A DNA stretch of 64,000 nt. Origin: Lithospermum erythrorhizon (lineage: Eukaryota > Streptophyta > Magnoliopsida > Boraginales > Boraginaceae). Location: assembly GCA_019722365.1 (NCBI GenBank), contig JADFUC010000700.1, forward strand, positions 1 through 64,000, written 5' to 3'. The notes beneath the pieces were generated by a model. It saw only the letters and a list, made by a program, of their open reading frames with translations, was not told the origin of the DNA and did not search any database. Positions 12,601 through 22,277 of the stretch are shown piece after piece. Each line of letters begins with the position of its first letter. The first letter of the stretch is position 1. Made by a program: the position numbers and the translations under genes.

Positions 12601-13344
12601 ACGTCATCCGTCTCAAAATATTTGATTGTTTAGAACAAAGTGCTTACATGCCCTATGGATTCAAATATTTTATTTTCTCTGGCTCTTGGACATTATGGAA
12701 TAATCAAAATGGCTCATTACACAACCTATGGTTCTTATTTATCGTTTAGTAGATAATGTTTGCATTTCACTCTTGGGCCATTCCGGAAACAACCTTCTTG
12801 TTATATAACAGGGATAAGGTTGCATACTATCTGACGCCACTTATTAGGGCATGTTGATGTTTAGAACAAAAGTGGCGTTTGTTTTTACTTGATTATATTC
12901 AATTCCAATGACACTTTTTCATAATCTTTATACTTTTGTCCCTATAAAGGTCCGGTTTTCAACTTAAAGTGTAATGGCGCCTGTTGGACCAATAATTCTA
13001 ACTAGAATGAAATAAGATAAAAACTTAACATTTTTTAATTTTTTTTTAAAAGTGAACCTATGGATGAATGGTGTTCTGTTTAATGTGTTGTCTGACATAG
13101 CCTACTTATGATTCGGTAGGCTTATGAGAGCATCAGCGATGGAATAAGTAAATCAGCCTCTGCTCTAGTACAAGCTCCCTTTAAAAAATATCAGCGTGGA
13201 GGTGGAGTCGGATCTGCTATAGCAACTGCTGTTCAGGCCGCTCCAGCGGCAGCACTTTCTCCAGCTTCCGCTACTGCTCGTGCTGTACATTGTGCTCTTC
13301 TTGGCGTGAGAAACCTCTCTCAAATCTTGTTAACATCTAAGTAA
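3615..13344 (+). CDS. ATG2: Autophagy-related protein 2 (ATG2), 12 exons
   Basis: ATG2 is the bridge-like lipid-transfer protein that feeds phospholipid from the ER to the growing phagophore, working with ATG18 and ATG9. Exons I assign: 3615-3818, 4554-5614, 6067-6215, 6482-6648, 6751-9873, 9968-10080, 10499-10706, 10928-11041, 11710-11817, 11894-12026, 12359-12561, 13120-13344. Phases join cleanly to give about 1935 residues, near the usual plant length. The N-terminus ([20 protein letters not shown], then [18 protein letters not shown]) is the chorein-type lipid-transfer entrance. Exon 5 (3123 nt) codes the long, poorly conserved middle. Exons 8-12 carry the conserved C-terminal region ([30 protein letters not shown], the alanine-rich AARAV-like end). 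Introns 4 and 7 appear to use GC donors. For intron 4 an alternative GT donor at 6653 with acceptor AAG at 6742 also stays in frame. The last residues are uncertain: after GVRN a 39-nt segment brings a stop at 13342, while SLDPEHKKES, which normally follows, lies just beyond it. Family call is secure. Confidence 0.93.
3925..4535 (+). repeat. ~300-bp tandem duplication inside ATG2 intron 1
   Basis: About 3935-4235 and 4240-4535 are diverged direct copies. Both contain a CTTTCTCTA/CTTCTCTAC...TGCTACATAGAGCTT-like block, TTTCATTGAT..., TTAATTACAAT.TAGAGTT, AATGGGCATT and GATTAGCTTAATCTGAT. The second copy ends at the true exon-2 acceptor (CAG before 4554). The first copy ends in the matching but degraded sequence near 4231 (CACATTTAGGTGCC), so an ancestral acceptor was duplicated and then lost. 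Confidence 0.75.
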
Positions 13345-13860
13345 CATCTATACAGCCTTGATCCTGAGCACAAGAAGGAGTCATTGGATAAGTACTTGGG
13401 TAAAAACCAAGCTTCGGAGTCTGCGTGTAATTGTAGGTACCAAATTAGAATTATAGTGTTCATTTGGGCTGTATCATGTATTTGTATCTAGCAAGGTGTC
13501 TACTATTTCAGTGTTCTTCTCCCCTCTTAAATCCCTGATTTAAAGTCTTAATTCATTTTCTTCCTAAATTTTGCAGGTGTACATATGAACAAGATTTAGT
13601 TAATTACTAGATGATAGATCGTGTAGATACTGTAAATAGATTGGTAGTTGTAAAATGCCCCCACCAACAAGCTTAGTGTTGGTAAGTGTGATTTGTCATA
13701 AGACTAAGGACTTGTACTCGAAAGCTCCATCAAGCTGTATATATATTATTGATTAGTTTGCAAATGTAAATAGCTACTCATTTTTTATGTACAGTATCTG
13801 ATGTTTGTCTTGTTTCTATTTATGTACAATTGCATCCACATACAAATAGAAGTTCCCAGA
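13345..13860 (+). other. ATG2 3' region / 3' UTR
   Basis: Contains the displaced ATG2 C-terminal coding-like stretch (SLDPEHKKESLDKYLG, from 13354), then a low-complexity T-rich tract typical of a 3' UTR. AATAAA-like and TGTA/TTGTAA elements are scattered over 13740-13830. The transcript end cannot be fixed from sequence alone. Confidence 0.45.
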
Positions 13861-15072
13861 ACTAACAACAAAATTTGATAGTTAAAATTACACAACCTAC
13901 TTCCCACTTCATATATCAGAACTCCCTATTATTCATGCATTAGCGCTCAGCCTGGCTGCTGTAAATGGAGATCTGACGGGCAAGCGGAAAACTGCCTTCG
14001 CTGCAGAGATGGAAGATAATTAACAACCGAGACGATGGAGGCTTTGAGGGGTAGAGATGAAACTTTGACTAAGGTTTAATGGCAACATGTCTTTGTCAAA
14101 ACTACATGATATGCCTTATTTTAGGATATGTGATAACTGATAAGTGATAGGTAATAGGTAAGGATATGATAAAACATTCTCGGACAAAGATTCCATCCTC
14201 TTTTAGGTAAAACAAATAAAGCTGGATAGCGAGTGAAAATATTATCCCAAACGTGTTTCTTTACTCGTCTTCGATTCGCGTTTATTTTACCACATTTCCC
14301 ATGTGCTTCAAATACTTAACTTCACTAAATTAATTACAGGTGTCACCACCTCCTGCAATTTTGACTATAGACTTCCCATCTGCTCTTGGTGGACCTACTC
14401 AATCTATTTCTTAATCTCCAGCTTTGATAAAATTGATACTTGATACCACATTCTATTTCCCAACAAAAATATTCTCTTCATTTTTTATCATTTCATTTTA
14501 CACAAAATTTAAGAAAAATTTAAACAAACATAATTTTCCCTCCAATTTTTCTTACTTAATTAGATAAAATCAAACTTTAAGGGATTGCTATTTTAAAAAA
14601 ATGATCCTTAAATTAAAGGATTGAGGAAATAGTAAAATACATATAACAGAACATCAAATGTAATTTTAAATTTTAATTAATTCAATTTTTATTATTTTGA
14701 ACTCAAAAAAATATCATAATATATATTTAAGCTAATTTTATTATTAAAGTTGTATAAAGACAATATCTTAGCATCTATTAAAATTAACACCTTCTCTATA
14801 ATTATTATTTTTAAATACAAAGATACAAAATGAGGATGAGAGTTTAAAATTTCGACTAGATAATGAAGTTGACACAATAATTTCTACAAACTAAAAAAAA
14901 ATGGATATTTATTTAAGATGGTAACTAATTGAATTCTTGAATTGGATTAAGAGAAGATACATTATGACATTATTATATCTAGTTGACCTACTGGAGTATT
15001 ACAAATCCCAAATGAATGAAGGGGCAATAATCAAAACTGAAGCTAGCTACAAATATATTCTGTTACATGGTA
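13861..15072. other. Intergenic spacer between convergent ATG2 and ERF genes
   Basis: AT-rich, with no supported coding sequence. The short minus-strand frame at 14692-14877 is low-complexity and not gene-like. This spacer probably holds both 3' ends. I see no transposon terminus. Confidence 0.5.
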
Positions 15073-15798
15073 CTATAAACTACGAACATTATGGCTAGCA
15101 CTAGAGGCAGATGAATGAATTCTAGCGTTATCACATATCATCATCCATTCTCTCATATCATCTTCTCCTAACAATTCCCAAAATTCATGCTCTTTATTCA
15201 TCATCCCCTCCATTGAAGGCAATTTCACTTGCTCAAATACAACATTATTATCACTAACTCTGACATTGTTATTCTGCTGCAATTGTTTCTGTTGCTGTTG
15301 CTCAGGAATCCCCTGTTGTTGGGTTGTTGACAAATAATCCGAAAAGGCGAAATTAAGCTTAGCTCTTGGACCTCTGAATTCAATGGCAGCTCGATCATAA
15401 GCTCTAGCTGCATCTTCTGCTGTCACAAATGTTCCTAGCCAAACTCTAGCAGCTTTTCTTGGATCCCTTATCTCAGCAGCCCATTTTCCCCATGGCCTCT
15501 GCCTTACTCCTCTGTAATTCTTCTTCTTTTTCTTGATCACCCCATTCTTGTTACTAACCTTCAAATCATCATTCACATTCTTCATATTCTTATCCTTTTC
15601 AGTTGATGGGGGTGCGAAGAAATTGCACCCCAAACACCCTTTAATCTTGCAGAACTCACAAGTATCAGATTCTGCTAAAACCGGCAAAAACGCATCATTT
15701 GGGTCGAAAAATGAAGCGTTAGGGGAGGCAGAAGAAGATGATGTGGTGTGATCATAATATGTAGATGGTGAAGTGTTACCATTTAAGACATTTGACAA
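15073..15798 (-). CDS. AP2/ERF transcription factor, group X, ERF109/RRTF1-like
   Basis: Predicted nuclear GCC-box-binding regulator of the stress- and jasmonate-responsive ERF group X. In the 241-residue frame, residues 47-58 form a Cys cluster C-x2-C-x4-C-x2-C ([17 protein letters not shown]), the CMX-1 motif typical of ERF109-type proteins. A lysine run (89-93) is a likely nuclear signal. Residues 94-151 are one complete AP2 domain ([44 protein letters not shown]). Gln/Asn-rich linker and acidic [15 protein letters not shown] tail follow. No intron interrupts this frame. The start at 15798 is simply the first ATG in frame. The frame remains open further upstream and codes [13 protein letters not shown], similar to the conserved segment before the Cys cluster in group X proteins, so the true N-terminus may be longer (see the 15776-15895 entry). 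Confidence 0.88.
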   Translation of the reverse strand: MSNVLNGNTSPSTYYDHTTSSSSASPNASFFDPNDAFLPVLAESDTCEFCKIKGCLGCNFFAPPSTEKDKNMKNVNDDLKVSNKNGVIKKKKKNYRGVRQRPWGKWAAEIRDPRKAARVWLGTFVTAEDAARAYDRAAIEFRGPRAKLNFAFSDYLSTTQQQGIPEQQQQKQLQQNNNVRVSDNNVVFEQVKLPSMEGMMNKEHEFWELLGEDDMREWMMICDNARIHSSASSASHNVRSL

Positions 15799-15895
15799 AG
15801 CAGCTATTAGTCGATTTCGTTCGTTTGTCCAAATACTGAGTAGGAGGATTGAGAGGAGGCGATGGGTGGTTGTTGAAGTAGGTTGACCTCTGCAT
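15776..15895 (-). CDS. Out-of-frame N-terminal segment or uORF of the ERF gene
   Basis: The first ATG after the predicted start site is at 15895. It opens a 39-codon frame ([20 protein letters not shown]...) that ends at 15776, overlapping the ATG at 15798 in another frame. Its beginning looks like a real ERF N-terminus, while the conserved [11 protein letters not shown] segment lies in the main frame. A one-base gain or two-base loss near 15845 would explain this. If the sequence is right, this is instead an overlapping upstream ORF that would repress translation of the main frame. Confidence 0.45.
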   Translation of the reverse strand: MQRSTYFNNHPSPPLNPPTQYLDKRTKSTNSCFVKCLKW

Positions 15896-15975
15896 GGTTT
15901 TTGAGAAATGAAGTGAGTATTTCTTTTTTTTTGCTTGAATGTTTTTTGGGTTTGACGAGAAGGTCAAAGGGGGTA

Positions 15976-15983
15976 TATTTATA
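15976..15983 (-). promoter_or_regulatory. TATA box of the ERF gene
   Basis: On the minus strand TATAAATA sits in a C-rich context (CCCATATAAATATACCCCC). It lies about 80 bases upstream of the first ATG (15895) and 180 upstream of the main-frame ATG. It fits a single strong plant core promoter and implies that the leader contains the 15895 ATG. Confidence 0.6.
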
Positions 15984-16789
15984 TGGGTGGGAAAAATGGA
16001 AAGTGTTGCACATTAGATACTTAGATGACAACTCATACACAAAGTGCACACGGAGTTTGATTTATTCCTACATTAAACAAGTCGACTGTTCGAGTTGGCC
16101 AAGTGTTTCGGCTGTGTGGGGACACTTCAGAGTAGTGTAGATTTACTTAAATTTGCACGTGGTTATTATACAGGCACCATATCATTTTTGATAATGAAAC
16201 ATCTGCAAAATTAAAGAAGCTGATGTCTAGAGCAACATGGCATGTTGCTAAGGGTAAAAAGATAATAGTTTCAATTTTGTCGCTCCTAATTTATATTTTC
16301 AATGTTTTCTATAACTCTACTGATAACTTAGAGCCTTTTCATTTGCCAAATTTATATTATAAATTGATAGTCCATTGTATAATTACGAAATAATATCTCA
16401 AAACTTCTAATAATTTTTGCAAATCAGGTTATTTTCTTTCTATTAAGTACAATATATTAGGTTTTAATAAATTATTCGATTTGTCAATTGACCTCTTATA
16501 ATTTAGTAATGTGAAGAATCAAGTTCTCTAGCTCGGAGCACATCTCGGTTTTGGCTCGCTTCGGTGAGCCAACACAAAGTCGGAACAAAAATCACTGGCT
16601 CGGCTCGATAAAATCAACTCTAAATAGTAGTGTATAAACTCATTGATTGATTAAGAAAGATAAAAACGCAGTGCTTAAAACGACGTTGCTTTTGGCCTAA
16701 GGTTTTTTAAAAATTGATTAAACGATGTCAAAAAAAAATTGCAGTTTGCACCACTTAAATTTGACTCATGCGTCCGGCTATGGGTTATT

Positions 16790-17088
16790 AGTTGCTCACT
16801 CGTCACGATTTAATCGATCATCAAATTCAAAAATACTTTATTAATATAATAATTAATTTTTTTGTAATTTTTAAGAAGAGAGAAAAATATTAACCAATGA
16901 AAATAAATATTAAGACACAAAAGAGAATTTTTTTAACTTCAATATAAAAAGTTGCACGAATAAAGTAAATGATCAATTATAATAAAATAATAAATTTTAT
17001 CCATTAAATTTGAAACGAATGAAATATTATAGAATACCTTTGCTTACGTGTGGCCTTACCAAAGCGAATTGACGTGATACGGAGTATT
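16790..17088. mobile_element. Degenerate Stowaway-type MITE, same family as 36168-36395
   Basis: The interior shares long similarity with the MITE in FUT11 intron 3: TACTTTATTAA.ATAATA, AGAGAGAAAAATATTAACCA, AAGA.ACAAAAGAGA and TTTTTTTAACT.CAATA in the same order. The right end is the worn terminus TACGGAGTA. The left terminus is decayed (TTTAATCGATCATC), so exact borders are uncertain. Confidence 0.6.
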
Positions 17089-17520
17089 AACTATTTGTTG
17101 TGCCATTTTAGATAAATGTTATTGCAAGTATTCTTTCACTTGATATAGTAGGATTTTAGTGAACTTTGTCTTTGAGCCTAATAAAAATGATTCCACTTAT
17201 TGAACATGCCAATGAACAAACATTGATTAGTTTAATTAATTGGAAGTGTTATTATTGTAAAAAAATTATAATATCTTATTAAAGTACTTTGGAGTGCGAA
17301 AGTATTTTTAAAACATGATAGTTAAGCATGGTGTATAAGGCAAGTATTGAGATGTTATTGTAAGTATTTTCATGTATTCATACTAATGAGTCTTTCTAAT
17401 GGCCCCATTTTCATGATCTTTCGCCGCTGGCCCCTAAACTTTTATCTTTTCATGCCTGGTCCTTATCCCCACAGTATACTATCGATTTTTGCACAAAATG
17501 ATTATTTTGACCTAACACTA

Positions 17521-18190
17521 AACTAAAGTATAGAGGGTATTTTACATAATTAAAATAGAACCCCACATTTTTCTTCTTTTAACACACCCACCTTACCCCT
17601 CGCTTCCTCTCACCTAAACTATAAATTCCGAACTATACTATTTTTAATTTTCGACATACCTTACCCCACCCCCACAATCTCTTTAACTATACCATTTTAT
17701 CTTTGACACACCTTACCCTACCCTACCCCTACCCCCCACCCCCTACCCCACAAATCCTCGAACTATACTATTTTATTTTTGACATAACATACCCTACCCC
17801 TACTCCCACCCTTACCTCCCACAAATTCCCCGAACTATACTATTTTCTTTGACACACATTACCCTACCTTTACCCCCACCTCTACCCTAAACTATAAGAC
17901 TTTTCTTCTTCGACACTTTACCATATCCCTACCCTACTCCCTACCCCTACGATTCCCCGAACTATAGTCATTTTGCTATTTGACACACCTTTATCTGTTT
18001 CCATTCCCCACCCCTATCAAGCATTACCCCGAACTATAGCCTCCAACTAAAGAGTAAGAAGCACAAAGATAAAAACGACTAGGCTCTGTAGACATAGCTA
18101 AGGGTAAGAGAGATAAAAAGAATGCCATGGGGTGCCAAGAAGATAAGTGCTCTATTTAATTACGTAAAATATCCCTATACTTTAGTTTAG
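17521..18190. mobile_element. Inverted-repeat element enclosing a C-rich minisatellite
   Basis: A ~38-base arm at 17521-17558 (starting AACTAAAGTATAGAGGGTAT) reappears in inverted orientation at 18152-18190 (ending ...ATCCCTATACTTTAGTT) with only a few mismatches. Similarity seems to extend weakly outward on both sides. The arms flank the C-rich tandem array. No coding sequence lies inside. It may be a foldback or non-autonomous MULE-like element; I see no certain target-site duplication. Confidence 0.55.
17575..18050 (+). repeat. C-rich minisatellite, ~65-bp period, 6-7 copies
   Basis: Units run GAACTATACTATTTT, then TTTGACACACC, then TTACCCTACCCCTACCCCC. The phrase GAACTATA or a variant recurs near 17632, 17692, 17760, 17835, 17891, 17959 and 18030. 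The plus strand is nearly free of G, so the array is strongly strand-asymmetric (C-rich/G-rich). The copies differ in length, mainly within their CCCTACC runs. Confidence 0.7.
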
Positions 18191-18679
18191 TTGCTGTGAC
18201 AAAATACTATTTCAAGGTAGAAAGAATAAGATAGTGACTCATTTAAGTAAAATATCAATAAAATGCACGCTTAAAAATACGAAGTTTTGTGACTAAAAAT
18301 AAAAAGATCACAAAGATAGTGAATCAACTAAAAAATTCGCATAAATATAGAGACTGAAAATCTAAATAACTTAATTAATTACATATAATTAAAAACTTAT
18401 CCCTACCATATCCCCTACCCCCCTACAGCCACCACCTTCGACCTCTCCAAATATAATTGATGTGTCAGTGAGGTGCAACTGTCAAGCTAAATTCACTTGA
18501 AGTGAAAGCTGCTTCCTTCCTAAGCTTCCTAGTATCATCTTCACTAATAACACCCCCCCTCCCTCCCTCTCTCTCTCTGACATGATAACACAAAGTAGAC
18601 TCACCAAAAGCAATTCTCTTTGCTCATTTCCCAAACACACAACACACGCACTCAAAACTCATAACCCATTTTCACACTT

Positions 18680-18687
18680 TATAAATA
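18680..18687 (+). promoter_or_regulatory. TATA box upstream of the 18807 frame
   Basis: TATAAATA follows a C/A-rich stretch and a CT microsatellite (about 18555-18580). It lies 127 bases before an ATG in good plant context (AAAAATGGCT). This supports a transcribed unit at 18807. Confidence 0.45.
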
Positions 18688-18806
18688 AATAAAAACCCAA
18701 GTTATTCAATCATTTGTTAGTGCAAATTTTTTTTGTGATAACTATTTTATTTTATTTTTTTGTTGGATTTTTCATAATTTATTCATTTTCAATTTTTTGT
18801 ATAAAA

Positions 18807-18971
18807 ATGGCTGATCTATATGGAGAATCTAAAGACACGACTTCAATCCTCCAAAATCTGCTTCAAAATTTTCCCTCTGGTGGTGCTCCTCAGCCTCCTG
18901 AAGAGGTTGTAGGAGGCAGAGCAAAGGGGTTGAATTACTCTGGTCGGAGGTGGTGGCGGATATGGTGGTAG
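18807..18971 (+). CDS. Small unknown gene, possibly a frameshifted glycine-rich protein
   Basis: I do not recognise this gene. The 54-residue frame starts MADLYGESKDTTSILQNLLQ and reads like a natural N-terminus with good ATG context, a TATA box and a T-rich leader. It ends in an implausible WW-rich tail. One base out of frame, from about 18933 to 19074, the sequence is strikingly glycine-rich (GGGGGYGGSG ... GGRGGRGEG) and ends YDRSEVFN-stop. The two halves together look like one protein of about 90 residues broken by a single-base frameshift. It could be a genuine small protein, a decayed gene end, or chance. Confidence 0.3.
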   Translation: MADLYGESKDTTSILQNLLQNFPSGGAPQPPEEVVGGRAKGLNYSGRRWWRIWW

Positions 18972-19074
18972 TGGATTGTGTGTGTATGGGGAGGTTGGTC
19001 GAAGAATACATAGTGGTGGGCGTGGGGGTAGGGGTGAGGGATGTGGATATGATAGGAGTGAAGTTTTTAATTAA

Positions 19075-19735
19075 TACTAGTAGGTGGAGAAATTATTTTG
19101 AATTTTATTTCCTATCTTTTCGAGGCTATTATTTTGTGCTATTTTAGTAAAATTTCTATAGATTTGCTCACTATTTATAATAATTCATACCATTCTCGCT
19201 ATGTTCGTGTGTCTTCATCATACAATATTCCGCCATCAAGTTATTTTGATAATTATATCAAAGAACGATACACATATTTTTTCAGTTTTAATTATTATTT
19301 AACCCAGATGATCACAGACTTAGATCCATGTATTTATTTAATATTATATATACGCGTAAGTCAATTTAATGATAATATGGCGAATACAAATTTAGTTCTA
19401 TTTCAAAGAAATAGATTCAATAATTCATTTTAAATTTTTTTAATTCATATATGGATTCACAAACTAATATTAGTATACTTCCAAGTCAAGTTATTATTCA
19501 TAATTTTAATTCATTTTTCAATTTTGATATGTTGACTTTTTGAATTCCGATTTCAAATATTTTTCATAGCTTATATAATATTTGGTGAAAATATTACCCC
19601 TACTTGGACAATTATTATTATACTTATCCATATAAATCAAATGTTGTGAGTCATTTAGCGTTGGGTAATGTGTTTGTGATGGATTAAATACAAAACAAAT
19701 AAAGACAAACGTCTTTGCTCGAGGTAATCGTGTAA
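19075..19735. other. AT-rich spacer, nothing recognised
   Basis: The open frame at 19098-19433 is low-complexity Tyr/Asn/Ile-rich translation of AT-rich DNA with no recognisable motif. I would not annotate it. Confidence 0.5.
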
Positions 19736-19739
19736 ATAA

Positions 19740-20757
19740 GTCTTACTTGAATTTTTTCTAACGCATGCTTTGTGCCATGGAAAAGAGGAAAAGAAAAATG
19801 ATTACATTTGGGTAAGAAAATTATCCATCGGTAGATTGTTAATGGATAAACAACTACATGGTGTGTATATCAGAAAATTATTCATCCAAAGTTGTCGCAA
19901 GATTTTCCAAATGTTATAGAAATTTTATTGCTTTTTTTGCAACGATGGACTAATTTGATAAGGAGTGTTGAAGGAAGCTTTTGGTTTTAGGTTGGAAATT
20001 TACGCAATGTAAGAGTAATAAGGAATTCGCTTGTTGTTTATACATTCACAAAAAACTTGATTCCACTCATGAGAAGTTTGTATATGCATGGACTGGAACA
20101 ATATATGCATTTTAGGGAACTTATGTTACTTCTAGAGCTGAAGGTGTAATATCTGGGTCAATCAAACAAGATTTGCAAGTATCTACTGAAATTTTCTTTC
20201 AGATGAAAGATATGTTGTCTTAAGTTATTTGGGAAATCACTCATGAAATTAAACCAAAATTGCAAGTGAACAAATTCTGTTTCATCGAAATTTGAAGAAT
20301 TGTTTGAAGAACTTAAGACTCATCTCCGAATGGTAATGAAGAATTGTATCACAATATGAGCTAGTGGCTATTTCAAATGAGCTTCCATTTGAATGTGTTA
20401 ATCATCAAATGACAAATGGATTTACCTGTTCACATGATAAAATTGCAATGGATAAAGGTGAACCACTAAGACATGATAATTCTTTCATCCTCAATGGAAA
20501 ATCGATATAAGCATCATTTGTAGATGGGAAGACGAAGATGATGAAATCTCATGCCTATCGGAGAAGTTAATGTATAAAATATCCACGAATGCCTGTGACG
20601 CAAGTATGTTTTGGAAAAAGTATTTTGAACTTCTAGATTTTCACCCATCAACTAAAGAGTCTGCTGCTCATAGCGCACAAAGGACGTCCACCAAATTTGA
20701 AGAAACGGTGTTCCAAATTTACAAAACGCAATCCTTCCTGGACTGGGATCGCTGAAA
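19740..20757 (+). pseudogene. Dead FAR1/MULE-type transposase
   Basis: FAR1-family proteins derive from Mutator-like transposases. Fragments in several frames read in the expected order: a VFPN-like segment near 19910, then STHEKFVYAWTG (near 20070), TSRAEGVISGSIKQDLQVST (near 20130-20190), FFQMKDMLS, QYELVAISNELPFECVNHQ, and near the end HKGRPPNLKKR followed by a basic tail. HEKFVYAWT and the AEG...IK..L..ST block are typical of the transposase core and its end, and the RGRPP-like tail is typical of FAR1-related C-termini. At least six stops or frameshifts interrupt it, so it is non-functional. The N-terminal DNA-binding part and the first catalytic Asp are not found, so this is a 3' fragment. 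Confidence 0.6.
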
Positions 20758-22277
20758 TTAACTTAAGTCAGCATCTCCACTAGAGTGAATCGTTATATGT
20801 CCTGCTCTACTAGTTATTAATGACATATGTTTTGAATTTTTGGAGATATCATTTCTAAGCTTTTCAGTTATGAAAATAATTGTCTGAACTATGAAGTGAC
20901 ATAGCATGGTCTGAATTATTGAAGAGACATTTTCTTAAGCTTTACTAGATGATGAATCTTGTTTTATTCTGAACTATAGCTCTAAGACATGGCTCAGTTA
21001 GTCAAGATTTGTTGAGTTTTATATGACAGGTGCATACTCAAGGATGTCCAGATTCCAGATGCAATCTTTAATGTTTCAGATGTATCCAATTACTACCTTC
21101 TTTTCATTTGTGTGGCTATCACAAATTCACAACAAGCTTCCAGGATAATATAGTAAGCATGCTTTTTAAGAGGGACCACTATGGGTGAAATAATAAATTT
21201 CAGTCTTAAATTGTAAAAGTTAGGGTACCAAAAGAGAATATTACGGGAGCGAAAATCAGTGCAAACTAATATTCATCGATTTAACACAAGCATGATGACA
21301 CCATGCATCATCTAAGAAATTAATCTAATTAATTATATCTTTTGAGAATTTAACTAAATAACCAATATAATTTTCAACCATTTAAATAGAAAAGTTAAGC
21401 GAATATTACGTACTAAATTTATCTCTAAAAGCATCATAAAATTTTCTTTTTCAATAATCAAATTATTTAAATCTTAAATAACAAATTTCCAAAAAATTAT
21501 GAATAGTATATACCAATTTCCATCTCTAAAAGCCATTGTTTCATTTTCTTTTCTTGTCAACAAATTATTTTAAGTTAATTTAATCACTAAATTACGAATA
21601 CATACAAAATCCATCTCTAAATAAAGATTCAACTTTTTCAATACCAAAATTTTTTGAAAGCTCAACCAACAAATTTGTAAAATTTTAAGACAACCCGTGT
21701 TTCTATAAAAGTATATGTGATAGATAGGGATTTTGCTATTATTAAAATAAGTATCCATGTTTAGTTATATTAAAAGTATTCCAAAAGTTTGTTAAGTGTA
21801 ATTCCAAGTTTGTCCTTTTGCTAAAATAAATTTCATCACATTAGGGGGCAATTTGAATAGTTGAGGGGCAATTTGATAGTTGAAGGGGATTCTGAAACTT
21901 AATGTAGTTTAAAAAAAGAATTTTAAAACTTACTAAAGGACAGTGAAAGAATTTGAACTTATGCGATAATTTAGGGGGTAATAAAAAATTAAGCCAAATA
22001 CTTTTAAGTACCAAATTTGGATGACGAACTTGTTACTCATCAAACTATAATCTACAATTTACAATTTACGGGTTAGATTGTTTTGACATAATATATAAGA
22101 ATAAGTGATCATATCCAACGAATTTAGAGATGATAATTTATTTATTCAATTATTCATTGACATAAGCACCAAGTCTTGTATATCATGCCAAAACCGGGGG
22201 GGAGGATAATAAAAGTTGTTAATTGTCCCTTAACTATTCATAGCTAGCTCTTCATATCTCTAGCCTCCCCCTCCCAA
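20758..22277. other. Intergenic AT-rich DNA, including the NiR 3' flank
   Basis: No coding sequence, RNA gene or transposon terminus recognised. The last 100-200 bases before 22278 should hold the NiR 3' UTR. Confidence 0.5.

Noticed and set aside
16530..16620. GGCTCG/GAGCC-rich patch, with a similar one at 58255-58420
   Set aside because: Resembles the ends of some plant repeats, but I could not find paired termini or target duplications, so no element is called.
19098..19433. 111-codon plus-strand frame
   Set aside because: Tyr/Asn/Ile-rich translation of AT-rich DNA with no promoter, motif or homologue recognised.
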